The notes beneath the pieces were generated by a model that was not told the DNA's origin, searched no databases, and was given only the letters and a program-made list of their open reading frames with translations. A stretch of DNA of 40,475 bases from Bacilli bacterium (GTDB lineage: Bacteria > Bacillota_I > Bacilli_A > RF39 > UBA660), in contig CAAGHJ010000012.1 of assembly GCA_900769635.1 (NCBI GenBank), forward strand, positions 1-40,475, read 5' to 3'. The position numbers and the translations under genes were made by a program. The stretch's first letter is position 1. Every line of letters starts with the position of its first letter. Positions 26,796-35,342 of this stretch are shown in pieces.

Positions 26796-27313
26796 TAGAA
26801 GCACAAGTACTATCACTAGTTGCTGTAATTGTATTTATAATTAGTGTTTCTGCCCCAACTAAAAAGCAAATATTATATTTACAAGCCATATCTAATATTT
26901 TCTATTCCGCTTCATATTTTTTCTTAAATTTACCAACAACTGCACTTATGAACGGAGTATCAGCCGTAAGATGTTTTGTTTTTTATAAATACACAAAAAA
27001 TAATAAACAAATCCCTTTTATATATCTAATAATATTTATATTACTAGTTCTAATATTAGGTATAATATCATATCAGGGAATCTCATCCCTAATTCCAATT
27101 ACAATAACTATAATATATTTTATATCTACTTATATAAAAAAAGAAAAATATACAAGACTAGCTCTTATAATATGTGCCATAATATGGCTAATATATAATT
27201 ATAATTTTTCAGCATATATTGCAATGATTGGAAACACATTTGAAATAATAACCGGATTTATAGCCCTTCATAAATATAATAATAAGGAGATGAAAAACAT
27301 TGAATCTAATTGA
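26792..27313 (+). CDS. YgjV-family inner membrane protein
   Basis: A 173-aa membrane protein with about five to six hydrophobic segments. It resembles the YgjV family of uncharacterised bacterial membrane proteins, with VSAPTKKQILYLQAISNIFY near residues 19-38, NGVSAVRCFVFYKYTKNN near 54-71, and the C-terminal YIAMIGNTFEIITGFIAL. The function is unknown. It overlaps the 35-aa ORF by four bases and the giant nucleotidyltransferase gene by 14 bases; the latter's ribosome site lies within this gene. That tight coupling suggests all three are made in fixed proportion. Confidence 0.75.
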   Translation: MIEAQVLSLVAVIVFIISVSAPTKKQILYLQAISNIFYSASYFFLNLPTTALMNGVSAVRCFVFYKYTKNNKQIPFIYLIIFILLVLILGIISYQGISSLIPITITIIYFISTYIKKEKYTRLALIICAIIWLIYNYNFSAYIAMIGNTFEIITGFIALHKYNNKEMKNIESN

Positions 27314-30300
27314 AATTATAAAAAACTATGACCACTTAACAAAAGAAGAAATAGAAATAAGTCTAAAGAATGATAACAATAATAAATTCAATTTAACCTA
27401 TTTAGAATTACAAAATTTTATGGAGAAATACTCTTTAATAGCTGTAATTTTGTCAAACCATTCAAATATATATTTAACAATAAAAAAATTAATAAATAAT
27501 AATGACGAAGATACAGAAAGAGAAGTTTTAGGAAACATAATAGACAATATAATAACAAAATCTGTAAATTATAGTACAAATATAACCACACAAGACTATC
27601 AAAAATTATTTTCTTATTATTCATTAAAAGAATATTGCTTAAACAATTTTGGCAAAAGATCCACAGATTTATTTTTAAAACAATTGAGCAACAAACCCCA
27701 AAATTATTTTTATACACTCCACATTCCCATAAATTTAATACTAAATGAAGAAATATTTCCCATAATAAGTCTTTTAGGTCTAGAAAATATAGAAAAGTTT
27801 TCTGCGGAAAACAATAACTGTTTATATGCAGAAAATTATAAATTGCTAAAAATAATATGCCAAAAAGCTAGAACTGTAAATGTAAACCGAATATCAAAAT
27901 CAAACCCCGTTCAAATTTTACCACAATTTGGCCACGAGTTAACATATCAAGATTTTGAAAATATTATAGAAAAGACAATTATCTGTGGATACTACAAGGA
28001 CCAGTACAATCAAGAATTTATGAAAATAAAAGGCTCCTTTCGAAACAAATATCCATATCTATTTCTAAGCGATAATGCTCCTCAGAAATTAAAAGAATTA
28101 TTTTACCGAAAAAATCTAACCCCCAATATATTAAAAGAAAATCCTGAATACAAAAAATACCTAGAAAAAAACCAACTCTTTACAGTATTCAAACCCCTAT
28201 ACGTAAATGTTAATGGCAATGCAGTAAATATATATAAGTACTTAACTCGTTATCTTTCTAATGAACAAATATTAAACTACTTAATAGAATATTCAGAAAT
28301 AATTACCATAGCTCTAAAAGATATAAGTATGGAAACAAATATTTGGAAAGACAATTACAATAAAGAAGTTCATAATTTAAAAATAAAAGAAAATAACATA
28401 AACGATATAACAAAAGAACTATTAAATATATTTAAAACAAGAGTAATACAATTAGGTTTTACCTATAATGATACGCTTTCAGATAGTGTAAAGCAAACCT
28501 TTCCAGAACTATTCTTACCAGATCAAGCTCCTGAGGAATTAAAAAAACACTTTTATAATAGAACAATAACAATAAAATTATTAAATGACCATCCCGAATG
28601 GAGTGCATATCTAAAAAATATAAACTTAGAACTATTAACCAAATATACCAAAAAGAAAACTCCAAATGGAAGTGAAAATTTAATAAAAATAATAAGTGAT
28701 ATTTTAGGACCATCGGAAACAATAGAATTCCTTAAAATATACGGAAACTACCTAACTACGCAAATAATCAAATTACCAATAACAAGTGACCTATCCAAAC
28801 TAGAATTATATGGTATTGTTAACCAAAATCTTCAAAATACAATGCAAACCCAAGGCCTTAAATGCGATGAATATTTAGAAAAAGTATTCCGAAAACTTTA
28901 TCCATTTATGTTTCTAGACCCAACAGTACCAATTGATATAAGACAAAACTTCTACCAAAGAACATTAACAATAGAAAAACTAGAAGAACACCCAGACAGT
29001 CTAAAAAATTTTACCCACACCAATATAGCTCTCGGTTTTCCAACTAGTTATATATGGCTATTACCACTATTTGACAAAAACAATCCCCAAGAGTCAAACT
29101 TACTAATATATAAAATAATAAAAAAATACAATGAAATTCAAAATGATAATTTAAAAAGCGTTTTTCGATCTTATATAATAGAAAATAAAGAAACAATACA
29201 ATTCAGTCAAATAGATACATTAGCTGACATACTATACAGATTATCAATCTCAAATTCAAGTGAAATTACCTCCCTTGCCAAAGAATTAGGATCAGAAATA
29301 ATAAAAAAAGAAAACCCCTATCAAGCCCTAAATAAAGTAGAGCAAATATTTTCCAAAAATGATATTCCAACAGTAGGAAAGATATATTCCTGCTTTAGAA
29401 TTTTACATCCAAACTTTGAAGGATACGATTTTAGTGAAAAAGGCCAGTATACCGTTTGTTCTCCTACTCTCAGAAAAAAAAGCAATTTATCTCGCAAAGT
29501 AATAATATTTTCTGATCTAGTAAAGTCATCTTTTGGCTCAGGTAATCGATCTGCCATAGAATACATTAGTAACATCGAAAAAGCATCTTTACTATATGAA
29601 CACTGCGTAAATTACCAAATAAATATAAACAAATTAGCTCCCGAAGAACTAGAACTACTAACAAATTTCCGAAATGCTTTAGTAGTCCTTTATCACAGTT
29701 CAGCTTATGGAAAAAAAGATAATTTCCAAATAACAAACAACCCATTAGAAGACATAGCAAATATAAAACACTGTCTCCCAAAAGGAAAAAACACCAGTAT
29801 TGACTTGCAAGATAAAATAATAAGTAGCTTTTGTCACTTTGCTGGTTTTAATACAATTAAAGATGTAAAAGACTATATAACCTTCAAAATGACCGAAGCC
29901 GATAAAAGAGGAAGAAAATATGCAGAATTAGAAAAATTCACTATTGAAAAAGGTGATTTCATAAAATCTGTAAATATGGACTTTATAGAATTAGTCCTTC
30001 AAAACGGAGTAAATGCCAATGATTTTCTGGGAGCTGATGCCAAAACCGATGCAACACCATTAGATACAGATCTATCCCGCGTAATGACTCCCAAAACCCC
30101 AATAAATGATATGATTGATGCAAAAAATCAAGATACAGGCTATTTTGGTAAAGCATACTTTATACTAAAAAATAATCCCCATAAAATAGCCATAACCAAA
30201 TCCCATTTCCTAGAAGGAACATCCCCTGAAAAAATAGAAAATGTCCAAGGACGACTTGAAGCCTTTGTAAATGGCCCAGCTGGTGATGTAAGCGTATCCT

Positions 30301-31412
30301 ATGGAATAAGAACCGGCTTCCCTGCAACAGATATAGATTACATAATTTTCGATCAAACAAGTCCAGAATTCGATAAATTACGAGTTCTAATTGCTCAAAA
30401 CGGTTACTATATACCCATAGTTTCTAAGCAAAAAGGAACTTTAATATACAGTCCTGCTGATTACGATTCATTAAGACAAAAAATGGAAGGCCTTAAAAAT
30501 TATGGAAGTTACAACTATACACTTTCTGATAATTTATATATTGAAGAAATAATGCCAATACTTCCCCAAATGCAAGAAAGTCATATTACAACACGACAAA
30601 TAAGAGACCAAATAATAAGCCAAATATCCGCCTCTTTTCCCGATTACAAAATAGAAACAAAAATTACAAAGGACCTTTCTCAAAAAACAATTCAAATTAT
30701 AGAAATAGGTTCAACTAGCCGTGGAACCAACGAGCCATCTTCTTATGATTACGATTTTATAGTTCGCATTGATGGCGAAATAATACACAATTCTCAAAAA
30801 TTGCAGACTTTCAAACAAACTTTGGCCTCATCCTTAGAAATTTCCGATATTGCCCCATCGGGGGATATAAAACATAAAAAAATTAATATAAATAATACAA
30901 GCATAGATGTAGATTTCTCCTTTGCAAAGAAAACTGATAAAATAGATTATTCAGCAGAAATGTGCAACGAAGATAAACTTACAACTATTGCCAAACTATA
31001 TCCCGATAAAATAGATATAGTAAGAGCAAACATAATATATGCCAAAAAATATTTAAAGGAAAACAAAGTATACAAGAAAAAAGATCTAGAAGGAGGCTTG
31101 GGAGGAATAGGGGTAGAAAATTGGATATTACAAAATGGAGGTTCATTTTACGATGCTGCCAGAACATTCGTAGAAGCATCTTATGACAACGAAGGAAAAC
31201 CAGTAAGCTATAATAACTTTTGTAGAAAATATGAAATATGGAATTTTGGTCAGGACCACTATGTAGAAAGAGAAAACGAAAAAAACGGTACTCACCAACT
31301 ACTTTACACCAATTTTACAAAAGAAAATCTAACCGAAGAAGGTTATCATAAAATGGTTGAAGCACTCACTAACTATTTATCAAACACAAAAAAAGAAAAA
31401 ATAACTAAATAA
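27300..31412 (+). CDS. Giant protein: helical repeats, unassigned middle domain, C-terminal pol-beta nucleotidyltransferase
   Basis: 1370 aa, starting at a TTG (27300) ten bases behind AAGGAG. Residues 1 to about 600 are helical with three related blocks around residues 248-290, 398-440 and 530-572. Each has Y/F-P-x-L/M-F-L, then P, then F-Y-x-R-x-x-T/L, then H/N-P. Residues about 720-1080 form an unassigned domain with FGSGNRSA, GADAKTDATPLDTD (from 911) and GIRTGFPATDIDYII (from 1002). The C-terminal domain has GSTSRGT (1137-1143), the metal pair D1150-x-D1152, and a third Asp at D1203 or D1205 (IDVDFS). Then come GGLGGIGVEN (1265-1274) and GGSF (1280-1283), the layout of archaeal class I CCA-adding and OAS/CD-NTase enzymes. 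It has no signal peptide, so it is probably cytoplasmic. All catalytic Asp are intact. The nucleotide product is unknown. Confidence 0.7.
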   Translation: MNLIEIIKNYDHLTKEEIEISLKNDNNNKFNLTYLELQNFMEKYSLIAVILSNHSNIYLTIKKLINNNDEDTEREVLGNIIDNIITKSVNYSTNITTQDYQKLFSYYSLKEYCLNNFGKRSTDLFLKQLSNKPQNYFYTLHIPINLILNEEIFPIISLLGLENIEKFSAENNNCLYAENYKLLKIICQKARTVNVNRISKSNPVQILPQFGHELTYQDFENIIEKTIICGYYKDQYNQEFMKIKGSFRNKYPYLFLSDNAPQKLKELFYRKNLTPNILKENPEYKKYLEKNQLFTVFKPLYVNVNGNAVNIYKYLTRYLSNEQILNYLIEYSEIITIALKDISMETNIWKDNYNKEVHNLKIKENNINDITKELLNIFKTRVIQLGFTYNDTLSDSVKQTFPELFLPDQAPEELKKHFYNRTITIKLLNDHPEWSAYLKNINLELLTKYTKKKTPNGSENLIKIISDILGPSETIEFLKIYGNYLTTQIIKLPITSDLSKLELYGIVNQNLQNTMQTQGLKCDEYLEKVFRKLYPFMFLDPTVPIDIRQNFYQRTLTIEKLEEHPDSLKNFTHTNIALGFPTSYIWLLPLFDKNNPQESNLLIYKIIKKYNEIQNDNLKSVFRSYIIENKETIQFSQIDTLADILYRLSISNSSEITSLAKELGSEIIKKENPYQALNKVEQIFSKNDIPTVGKIYSCFRILHPNFEGYDFSEKGQYTVCSPTLRKKSNLSRKVIIFSDLVKSSFGSGNRSAIEYISNIEKASLLYEHCVNYQININKLAPEELELLTNFRNALVVLYHSSAYGKKDNFQITNNPLEDIANIKHCLPKGKNTSIDLQDKIISSFCHFAGFNTIKDVKDYITFKMTEADKRGRKYAELEKFTIEKGDFIKSVNMDFIELVLQNGVNANDFLGADAKTDATPLDTDLSRVMTPKTPINDMIDAKNQDTGYFGKAYFILKNNPHKIAITKSHFLEGTSPEKIENVQGRLEAFVNGPAGDVSVSYGIRTGFPATDIDYIIFDQTSPEFDKLRVLIAQNGYYIPIVSKQKGTLIYSPADYDSLRQKMEGLKNYGSYNYTLSDNLYIEEIMPILPQMQESHITTRQIRDQIISQISASFPDYKIETKITKDLSQKTIQIIEIGSTSRGTNEPSSYDYDFIVRIDGEIIHNSQKLQTFKQTLASSLEISDIAPSGDIKHKKININNTSIDVDFSFAKKTDKIDYSAEMCNEDKLTTIAKLYPDKIDIVRANIIYAKKYLKENKVYKKKDLEGGLGGIGVENWILQNGGSFYDAARTFVEASYDNEGKPVSYNNFCRKYEIWNFGQDHYVERENEKNGTHQLLYTNFTKENLTEEGYHKMVEALTNYLSNTKKEKITK

Positions 31413-31430
31413 ATTTAAGGAGAAAATAAA

Positions 31431-32180
31431 ATGAAATTAGAAAACTTAGTAGCAATAGTAACAGGCAGTGCCAGAGGAATAGGCTTTGAAGTAGCCAAAG
31501 CTTATGCAAAGGAAGGAGCAAAAGTAGTAATATGCGATTTAAATAAAGAAGATTGCATTAAAGCCTGTAATAAAATAAAAGAGGAATTACCAAATGCAGA
31601 ATTATTACCACTTGAAGTAAATGTAACAAATACAGAAAAAGTAAATAACGTAGTAAAAACAACAATAGATAAATACGGAAAGATAGATATACTAGTAAAT
31701 AATGCCGGAATAACAGGAGTATCTCCAATTACCGAATTAACAGATGAAGACTTTTATAAGATGATAGATATAAACGCTGGCGGAGTAGTAAGATTTACAA
31801 GAGAAGTATCAAAAATAATGATAAATCAAAAAAGCGGTAGCATTATCAATACAAGTTCTATGGTAGGCCTATACGGAAGTCAAATGCAAACAGCATATAG
31901 TGCTTCAAAATTTGCTGTAAACGGTATTACCAAAGCCTGTGCTAAGGAGTTAGGACGCTACGGAATTAGAGTAAATGCCGTCTGCCCAGGTGTAGTAGAA
32001 ACCGATATGGTTAAAGATAACGTAAATCCCGAAACAAAAGCATATCTAAACCAAATGATACCACTAGGAAGAACTGCAAACCCAAGTGAACTTGCCGGAG
32101 TCTACGTCTATTTAGCATCCCAAGATGCAAACTATACAAATGGAGCCATAATAAGTATTGACGGTGGGCTAGTAATGTAA
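31431..32180 (+). CDS. Short-chain dehydrogenase/reductase, FabG-like
   Basis: 249-aa classical SDR using NAD(P)H. The Rossmann motif TGSARGIG is at residues 11-18, NNAG at 90-93, and the catalytic residues are Ser142/143, Tyr156 and Lys160 (YSASK). The C-terminal VCPGVVETDM and ISIDGGLVM are typical. It resembles 3-oxoacyl-ACP reductase (FabG) and related sugar/acetoin dehydrogenases. The absence of other fatty-acid genes makes the substrate uncertain. It begins 18 bases after the nucleotidyltransferase gene with an AAGGAG site, so it may be in that operon. Confidence 0.88.
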   Translation: MKLENLVAIVTGSARGIGFEVAKAYAKEGAKVVICDLNKEDCIKACNKIKEELPNAELLPLEVNVTNTEKVNNVVKTTIDKYGKIDILVNNAGITGVSPITELTDEDFYKMIDINAGGVVRFTREVSKIMINQKSGSIINTSSMVGLYGSQMQTAYSASKFAVNGITKACAKELGRYGIRVNAVCPGVVETDMVKDNVNPETKAYLNQMIPLGRTANPSELAGVYVYLASQDANYTNGAIISIDGGLVM

Positions 32181-32187
32181 CAACAAA

Positions 32188-32243
32188 AAAATTCTATCAT
32201 ATAATAAACCAGAAAAATAGGAGGTTAACAATGATAGAATTTT
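32188..32243 (+). promoter_or_regulatory. Perfect 13-bp inverted repeat enclosing the zupT-like start codon
   Basis: Bases 32188-32200 are the exact complement of 32231-32243; the right arm is the first 13 bases of the coding sequence including the ATG. The 30-base loop carries the AGGAGG site (32219-32224). In a read-through transcript from the SDR gene the start codon would be buried. A TATAAT at 32200-32205 overlaps the left arm; if used as a -10, its transcript would lack that arm and be freely translated. Confidence 0.65.
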
Positions 32244-33022
32244 ATATCAATTTAAATCCCATATTACAAGCCTTAATTGCCTGTATATTTACCTTTTCAA
32301 TAACTGCCCTTGGAGCAGGTCTCGTAATATTCTTTAAAAACATAAATAAAAATATATTAGACGCAATGTTAGGCTCTGCGGCAGGAGTAATGATAGCCGC
32401 CTCCTTTTGGTCACTATTATCCCCTGCCATATCACTAGCTGAAACCCTAAAAATGAATATAATATTAGTAATCGCAACCAGTTTTATATCAGGAGGCCTA
32501 TTACTCTTTGTGGGAGATAAAATATTTAGCAATTTAAAAATCAAAAATAAAGATAATAATCTAAAAAAAATCATTATGCTGGTCTCATCAATAACACTAC
32601 ATAATATCCCCGAAGGACTTGCAATAGGAGTAGCTTTTGGAACTATTGCCTATGGACTAGATGGAGCCACATTAACATCAGCCTGTCTTCTTGCCTTCGG
32701 CATAGGAATACAAAATTTTCCTGAAGGAACAGCAGTAAGTGTTCCCCTAAGAAAATACGGATTGTCAAGAAAAAAATCCTTTATATTTGGTAGTCTAAGT
32801 GGAATAGTAGAACCAATAGCAGGTGTCATCGGAGCCATATTAGCACTAAAAATAAGAGTTTTACTTCCCTTCTTACTAGCCTTTGCAGCAGGTGCAATGA
32901 TATATGTAGTCGTAGTCGAATTAATACCAGAAAGCCAAAGCAATGAAAGAAAAGACTTAATGGCAATGTTTACCCTTATAGGATTTACCATAATGATGAT
33001 GTTAGATGTTATGCTAGGTTAG
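32231..33022 (+). CDS. ZIP-family divalent metal transporter (ZupT-like)
   Basis: 263-aa membrane protein with about eight membrane segments. It has the paired ZIP metal motifs LHNIPEGLAIGVAFG (about residues 121-135) and IQNFPEGTAVSVPL (about 156-170), which line the binuclear Zn/Fe/Mn site, and a Glu-containing VVELIPE near 232. It would import zinc or other divalent metals. The variable loop between segments three and four is short and lacks a His-rich tract. Its start lies within the inverted repeat at 32188-32243. The stop overlaps the ribosome site of the small lipoprotein gene. Confidence 0.9.
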   Translation: MIEFYINLNPILQALIACIFTFSITALGAGLVIFFKNINKNILDAMLGSAAGVMIAASFWSLLSPAISLAETLKMNIILVIATSFISGGLLLFVGDKIFSNLKIKNKDNNLKKIIMLVSSITLHNIPEGLAIGVAFGTIAYGLDGATLTSACLLAFGIGIQNFPEGTAVSVPLRKYGLSRKKSFIFGSLSGIVEPIAGVIGAILALKIRVLLPFLLAFAAGAMIYVVVVELIPESQSNERKDLMAMFTLIGFTIMMMLDVMLG

Positions 33023-33033
33023 GAGAAATAACT

Positions 33034-33153
33034 GTGAAAAAAGAAAAAAAAATATTATTAATAATTCTACTCATATTATTACTTACCGGATGTAACAATA
33101 ATAAAATAGATAAAGACGAGGTCAACAGAATAGAAAATATAATAAATAACTAA
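33034..33153 (+). CDS. Very small lipoprotein, 39 aa
   Basis: GTG start with AGGAG at 33021-33025, eight bases upstream and overlapping the zupT-like stop. The peptide has a KKEKK start, a hydrophobic stretch and the lipobox LLTGC with Cys at residue 20, leaving a mature lipopeptide of only about 20 residues rich in Asn and charged residues. A signal-peptidase II substrate is a strong reading of the sequence. It could be an accessory to the metal transporter, a peptide signal released from a lipoprotein, or a decayed larger lipoprotein. Confidence 0.6.
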   Translation: MKKEKKILLIILLILLLTGCNNNKIDKDEVNRIENIINN

Positions 33154-33175
33154 AAGAGCCATAACTCTTTTTAAT
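33152..33175 (+). terminator. Weak intrinsic terminator after the lipoprotein
   Basis: AAAAGAG (33152-33158) pairs with CTCTTTT (33165-33171), followed by TTAATTTT. Confidence 0.5.
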
Positions 33176-33181
33176 TTTACC

Positions 33182-33210
33182 TTGTATCAATTAAATAATA
33201 ATGATATAAT
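33182..33210 (+). promoter_or_regulatory. Promoter of the UPF0371 operon
   Basis: TTGTAT (33182-33187), a 17-base spacer and a perfect TATAAT (33205-33210). The leader of about 48 bases contains no recognised riboswitch. Confidence 0.65.
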
Positions 33211-33264
33211 AAATTTGTAACATAAAGACTATGCATCTAGTTTATAGTTTGAAAGGATGTAATA

Positions 33265-34761
33265 ATGAAAAAAGGATTTAATAATGAACAATATGTAAAA
33301 CTACAAACAGAAGTAATAGAAGAAAGAATAAAAATGTTTAATGGTAAATTATACCTAGAATTTGGTGGTAAACTATTTGACGATTACCACGCTCAAAGAA
33401 TCTTACCAGGTTTTGAATTAAATTCTAAAATAAGACTACTTGAAAAATTAAAAGATTCCCTAGAAATAATATTCTGTATAAATGCTGGAGATATAGCCAG
33501 AAAAAAAATAAGAGCTGATTACGGAATAACCTACGATATGGAGTTAATAAGATTAGTTAAAGTATTAACAAAAAAAGGACTAAAAATTAATAGTGTAGCA
33601 ATTAATCTATACGATAACCAACCAGGTGTCGATATCTTTGAAGATCGTCTCCATTCCTTAGGTATAAAAACATATAAATTTACCCCAACCAAAGGATATC
33701 CAACCGACGTTGAAGTAATAGTAAGCGAAGAAGGATATGGAAAAAACCCATATATAAAAACAACCAAACCACTAGTAGTAGTAACAGCCCCAGGCCCAAA
33801 CAGTGGAAAACTCGCTACCTGTTTATCACAATTATATCACGAATATAAACACGGCATAAAAGCCGGTTATGCCAAATTTGAAACATTCCCAGTATGGGAC
33901 TTACCACTAGACCATCCTGTAAATATAGCTTATGAAGCCGCAACCGCCGATCTAAATGATAAAAATATGGTTGACCATTTCCACTTAGAAGCTTATGGTA
34001 AAGTAGCCATAAATTACAATCGTGATTTAGAAGTATTTCCTGTTCTCGAAGCCATATTAAAAAAAATAACAGGTGAAAAAATATATGCATCCCCAACAGA
34101 TATGGGTGTAAATTCAATCGGTAGTTGTATAGTAGATGATAATGCTGTAAGATTAGCAGCAAACAAAGAGATAATTAGAAGATACTACAAAGCGTTAACA
34201 GATTACAAACTTGGCCGTATTGAAGGAAATGTTGTTCAAAGAATAAAACTACTCCTAAATAATAACTATTTAGATGTCGACCTCTTGCCAGTAATAAAAC
34301 CAGCCCTCGAAAAACAAGAAAAAAGCAATAAAAGAAGTGCTGCCATAGAACTATCAGATGGCCCTATAATAACCGGTCGGGAAACGGATATCTTTACTCC
34401 CGTCAGTAGTACAATTCTAAATGCAATTAAAGTTTTGGCTGGAATAGAAGACGATTTTTATCTAATTACCCCCGAACTTTTAAACAATATAGTGTCACTT
34501 AAGAGACAAATAGAACCAGAAAAGTATCTCCTAACTCTTAATGAAGTCCTAATTGCCCTATCAGGTTCAACATCAACCAATCCCCTTGCCGAAAAAGCCC
34601 TTCAACAATTACCAAAATTAGCATCTCTTGATCTCCATTCAAGTTATATACTAGAAAATGGCGATTTAAAAACCCTACGGGACCTAAAAATAAACTTCAC
34701 GTCAGAACCAGAATTTTACACTGAAAGACTCTTTAAAAAACACCAAAACCACCGAATATAA
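33265..34761 (+). CDS. UPF0371/DUF1846 family protein
   Basis: A 498-aa protein matching DUF1846 over its whole length. It opens KKGFNNEQYVKLQTEVIEER and continues with KLYLEFGGKLFDDYHAQRIL, APGPNSGKLATCLSQLYHEY (about residues 174-193, a nucleotide-loop-like stretch), and ASPTDMGVNSIGSCIVDD (about 274-291). The family is widespread in anaerobic Bacillota and actinobacteria; structures exist but the reaction is not established to my knowledge. It has its own promoter and is followed after eight bases by three membrane-anchored proteins, probably in the same operon. Confidence 0.88.
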   Translation: MKKGFNNEQYVKLQTEVIEERIKMFNGKLYLEFGGKLFDDYHAQRILPGFELNSKIRLLEKLKDSLEIIFCINAGDIARKKIRADYGITYDMELIRLVKVLTKKGLKINSVAINLYDNQPGVDIFEDRLHSLGIKTYKFTPTKGYPTDVEVIVSEEGYGKNPYIKTTKPLVVVTAPGPNSGKLATCLSQLYHEYKHGIKAGYAKFETFPVWDLPLDHPVNIAYEAATADLNDKNMVDHFHLEAYGKVAINYNRDLEVFPVLEAILKKITGEKIYASPTDMGVNSIGSCIVDDNAVRLAANKEIIRRYYKALTDYKLGRIEGNVVQRIKLLLNNNYLDVDLLPVIKPALEKQEKSNKRSAAIELSDGPIITGRETDIFTPVSSTILNAIKVLAGIEDDFYLITPELLNNIVSLKRQIEPEKYLLTLNEVLIALSGSTSTNPLAEKALQQLPKLASLDLHSSYILENGDLKTLRDLKINFTSEPEFYTERLFKKHQNHRI

Positions 34762-34769
34762 GGATCATT

Positions 34770-35339
34770 ATGAAAAATACAATTAAATTAATATTACTAT
34801 TATCAATAACCTTAGCAATATTATTAACATATTTTTCAAAACTTACCAGAGCAAGCAATGGTACAGAAATTGAAAAACTGCACAAAATATATTACCAAAA
34901 TTCAAAAAATGACAAGGAAATACTAAATTTTATTAGTGAAATAGAACCAAGCCTTTTGTTAAGTGTAAACTATGAAAACGAAATCCCATTGAATGAAAAT
35001 TATGAACTCATAACCAACTTCCTAATAACATATCTGCAAACAAAAGATACATCTATTAAATATATTAATGTATCAGACATATATAAACTCAGTAAAACAA
35101 TATTTGGAATAGATTATTATTACATAACAAATAAAAATATAATTAATGGAAACAAAATTGAAGTAAATCTCCCTTCAACTGAAAAAGTAGAACTAATAAC
35201 AGACACCCAAAAAATTACATATAATAAAGATAGTATTCAAGTATTAAAAAAATATAAATATTTAGATGTAAAATATAAATACATATTAAATATAAAAAAT
35301 GATAATCAAATAGTACTTGAAAATGTAGTATTGGAGTAA
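34770..35339 (+). CDS. Membrane-anchored extracytoplasmic protein, unknown
   Basis: 189 aa with one N-terminal hydrophobic segment (about residues 7-24; lysine before it), then a soluble domain predicted outside the cell. The C-terminal half is beta-rich with DTQKITYNKDSIQVLKKYKY and an alternating YKYILNIKNDNQIVLENVVL. No cysteine and no catalytic motif is obvious. It ends three bases before the C39-like peptidase gene, so the two are probably translated together. I recognise no family. Confidence 0.55.
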   Translation: MKNTIKLILLLSITLAILLTYFSKLTRASNGTEIEKLHKIYYQNSKNDKEILNFISEIEPSLLLSVNYENEIPLNENYELITNFLITYLQTKDTSIKYINVSDIYKLSKTIFGIDYYYITNKNIINGNKIEVNLPSTEKVELITDTQKITYNKDSIQVLKKYKYLDVKYKYILNIKNDNQIVLENVVLE

Positions 35340-35342
35340 AAT

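Noticed and set aside
26792..31412. Calling the nucleotidyltransferase cassette CBASS outright
   Set aside because: The YgjV-like protein is not a known CBASS effector, the large N-terminal part is atypical for CD-NTases, and the locus is not in a defence island. Only the catalytic motif supports the link.
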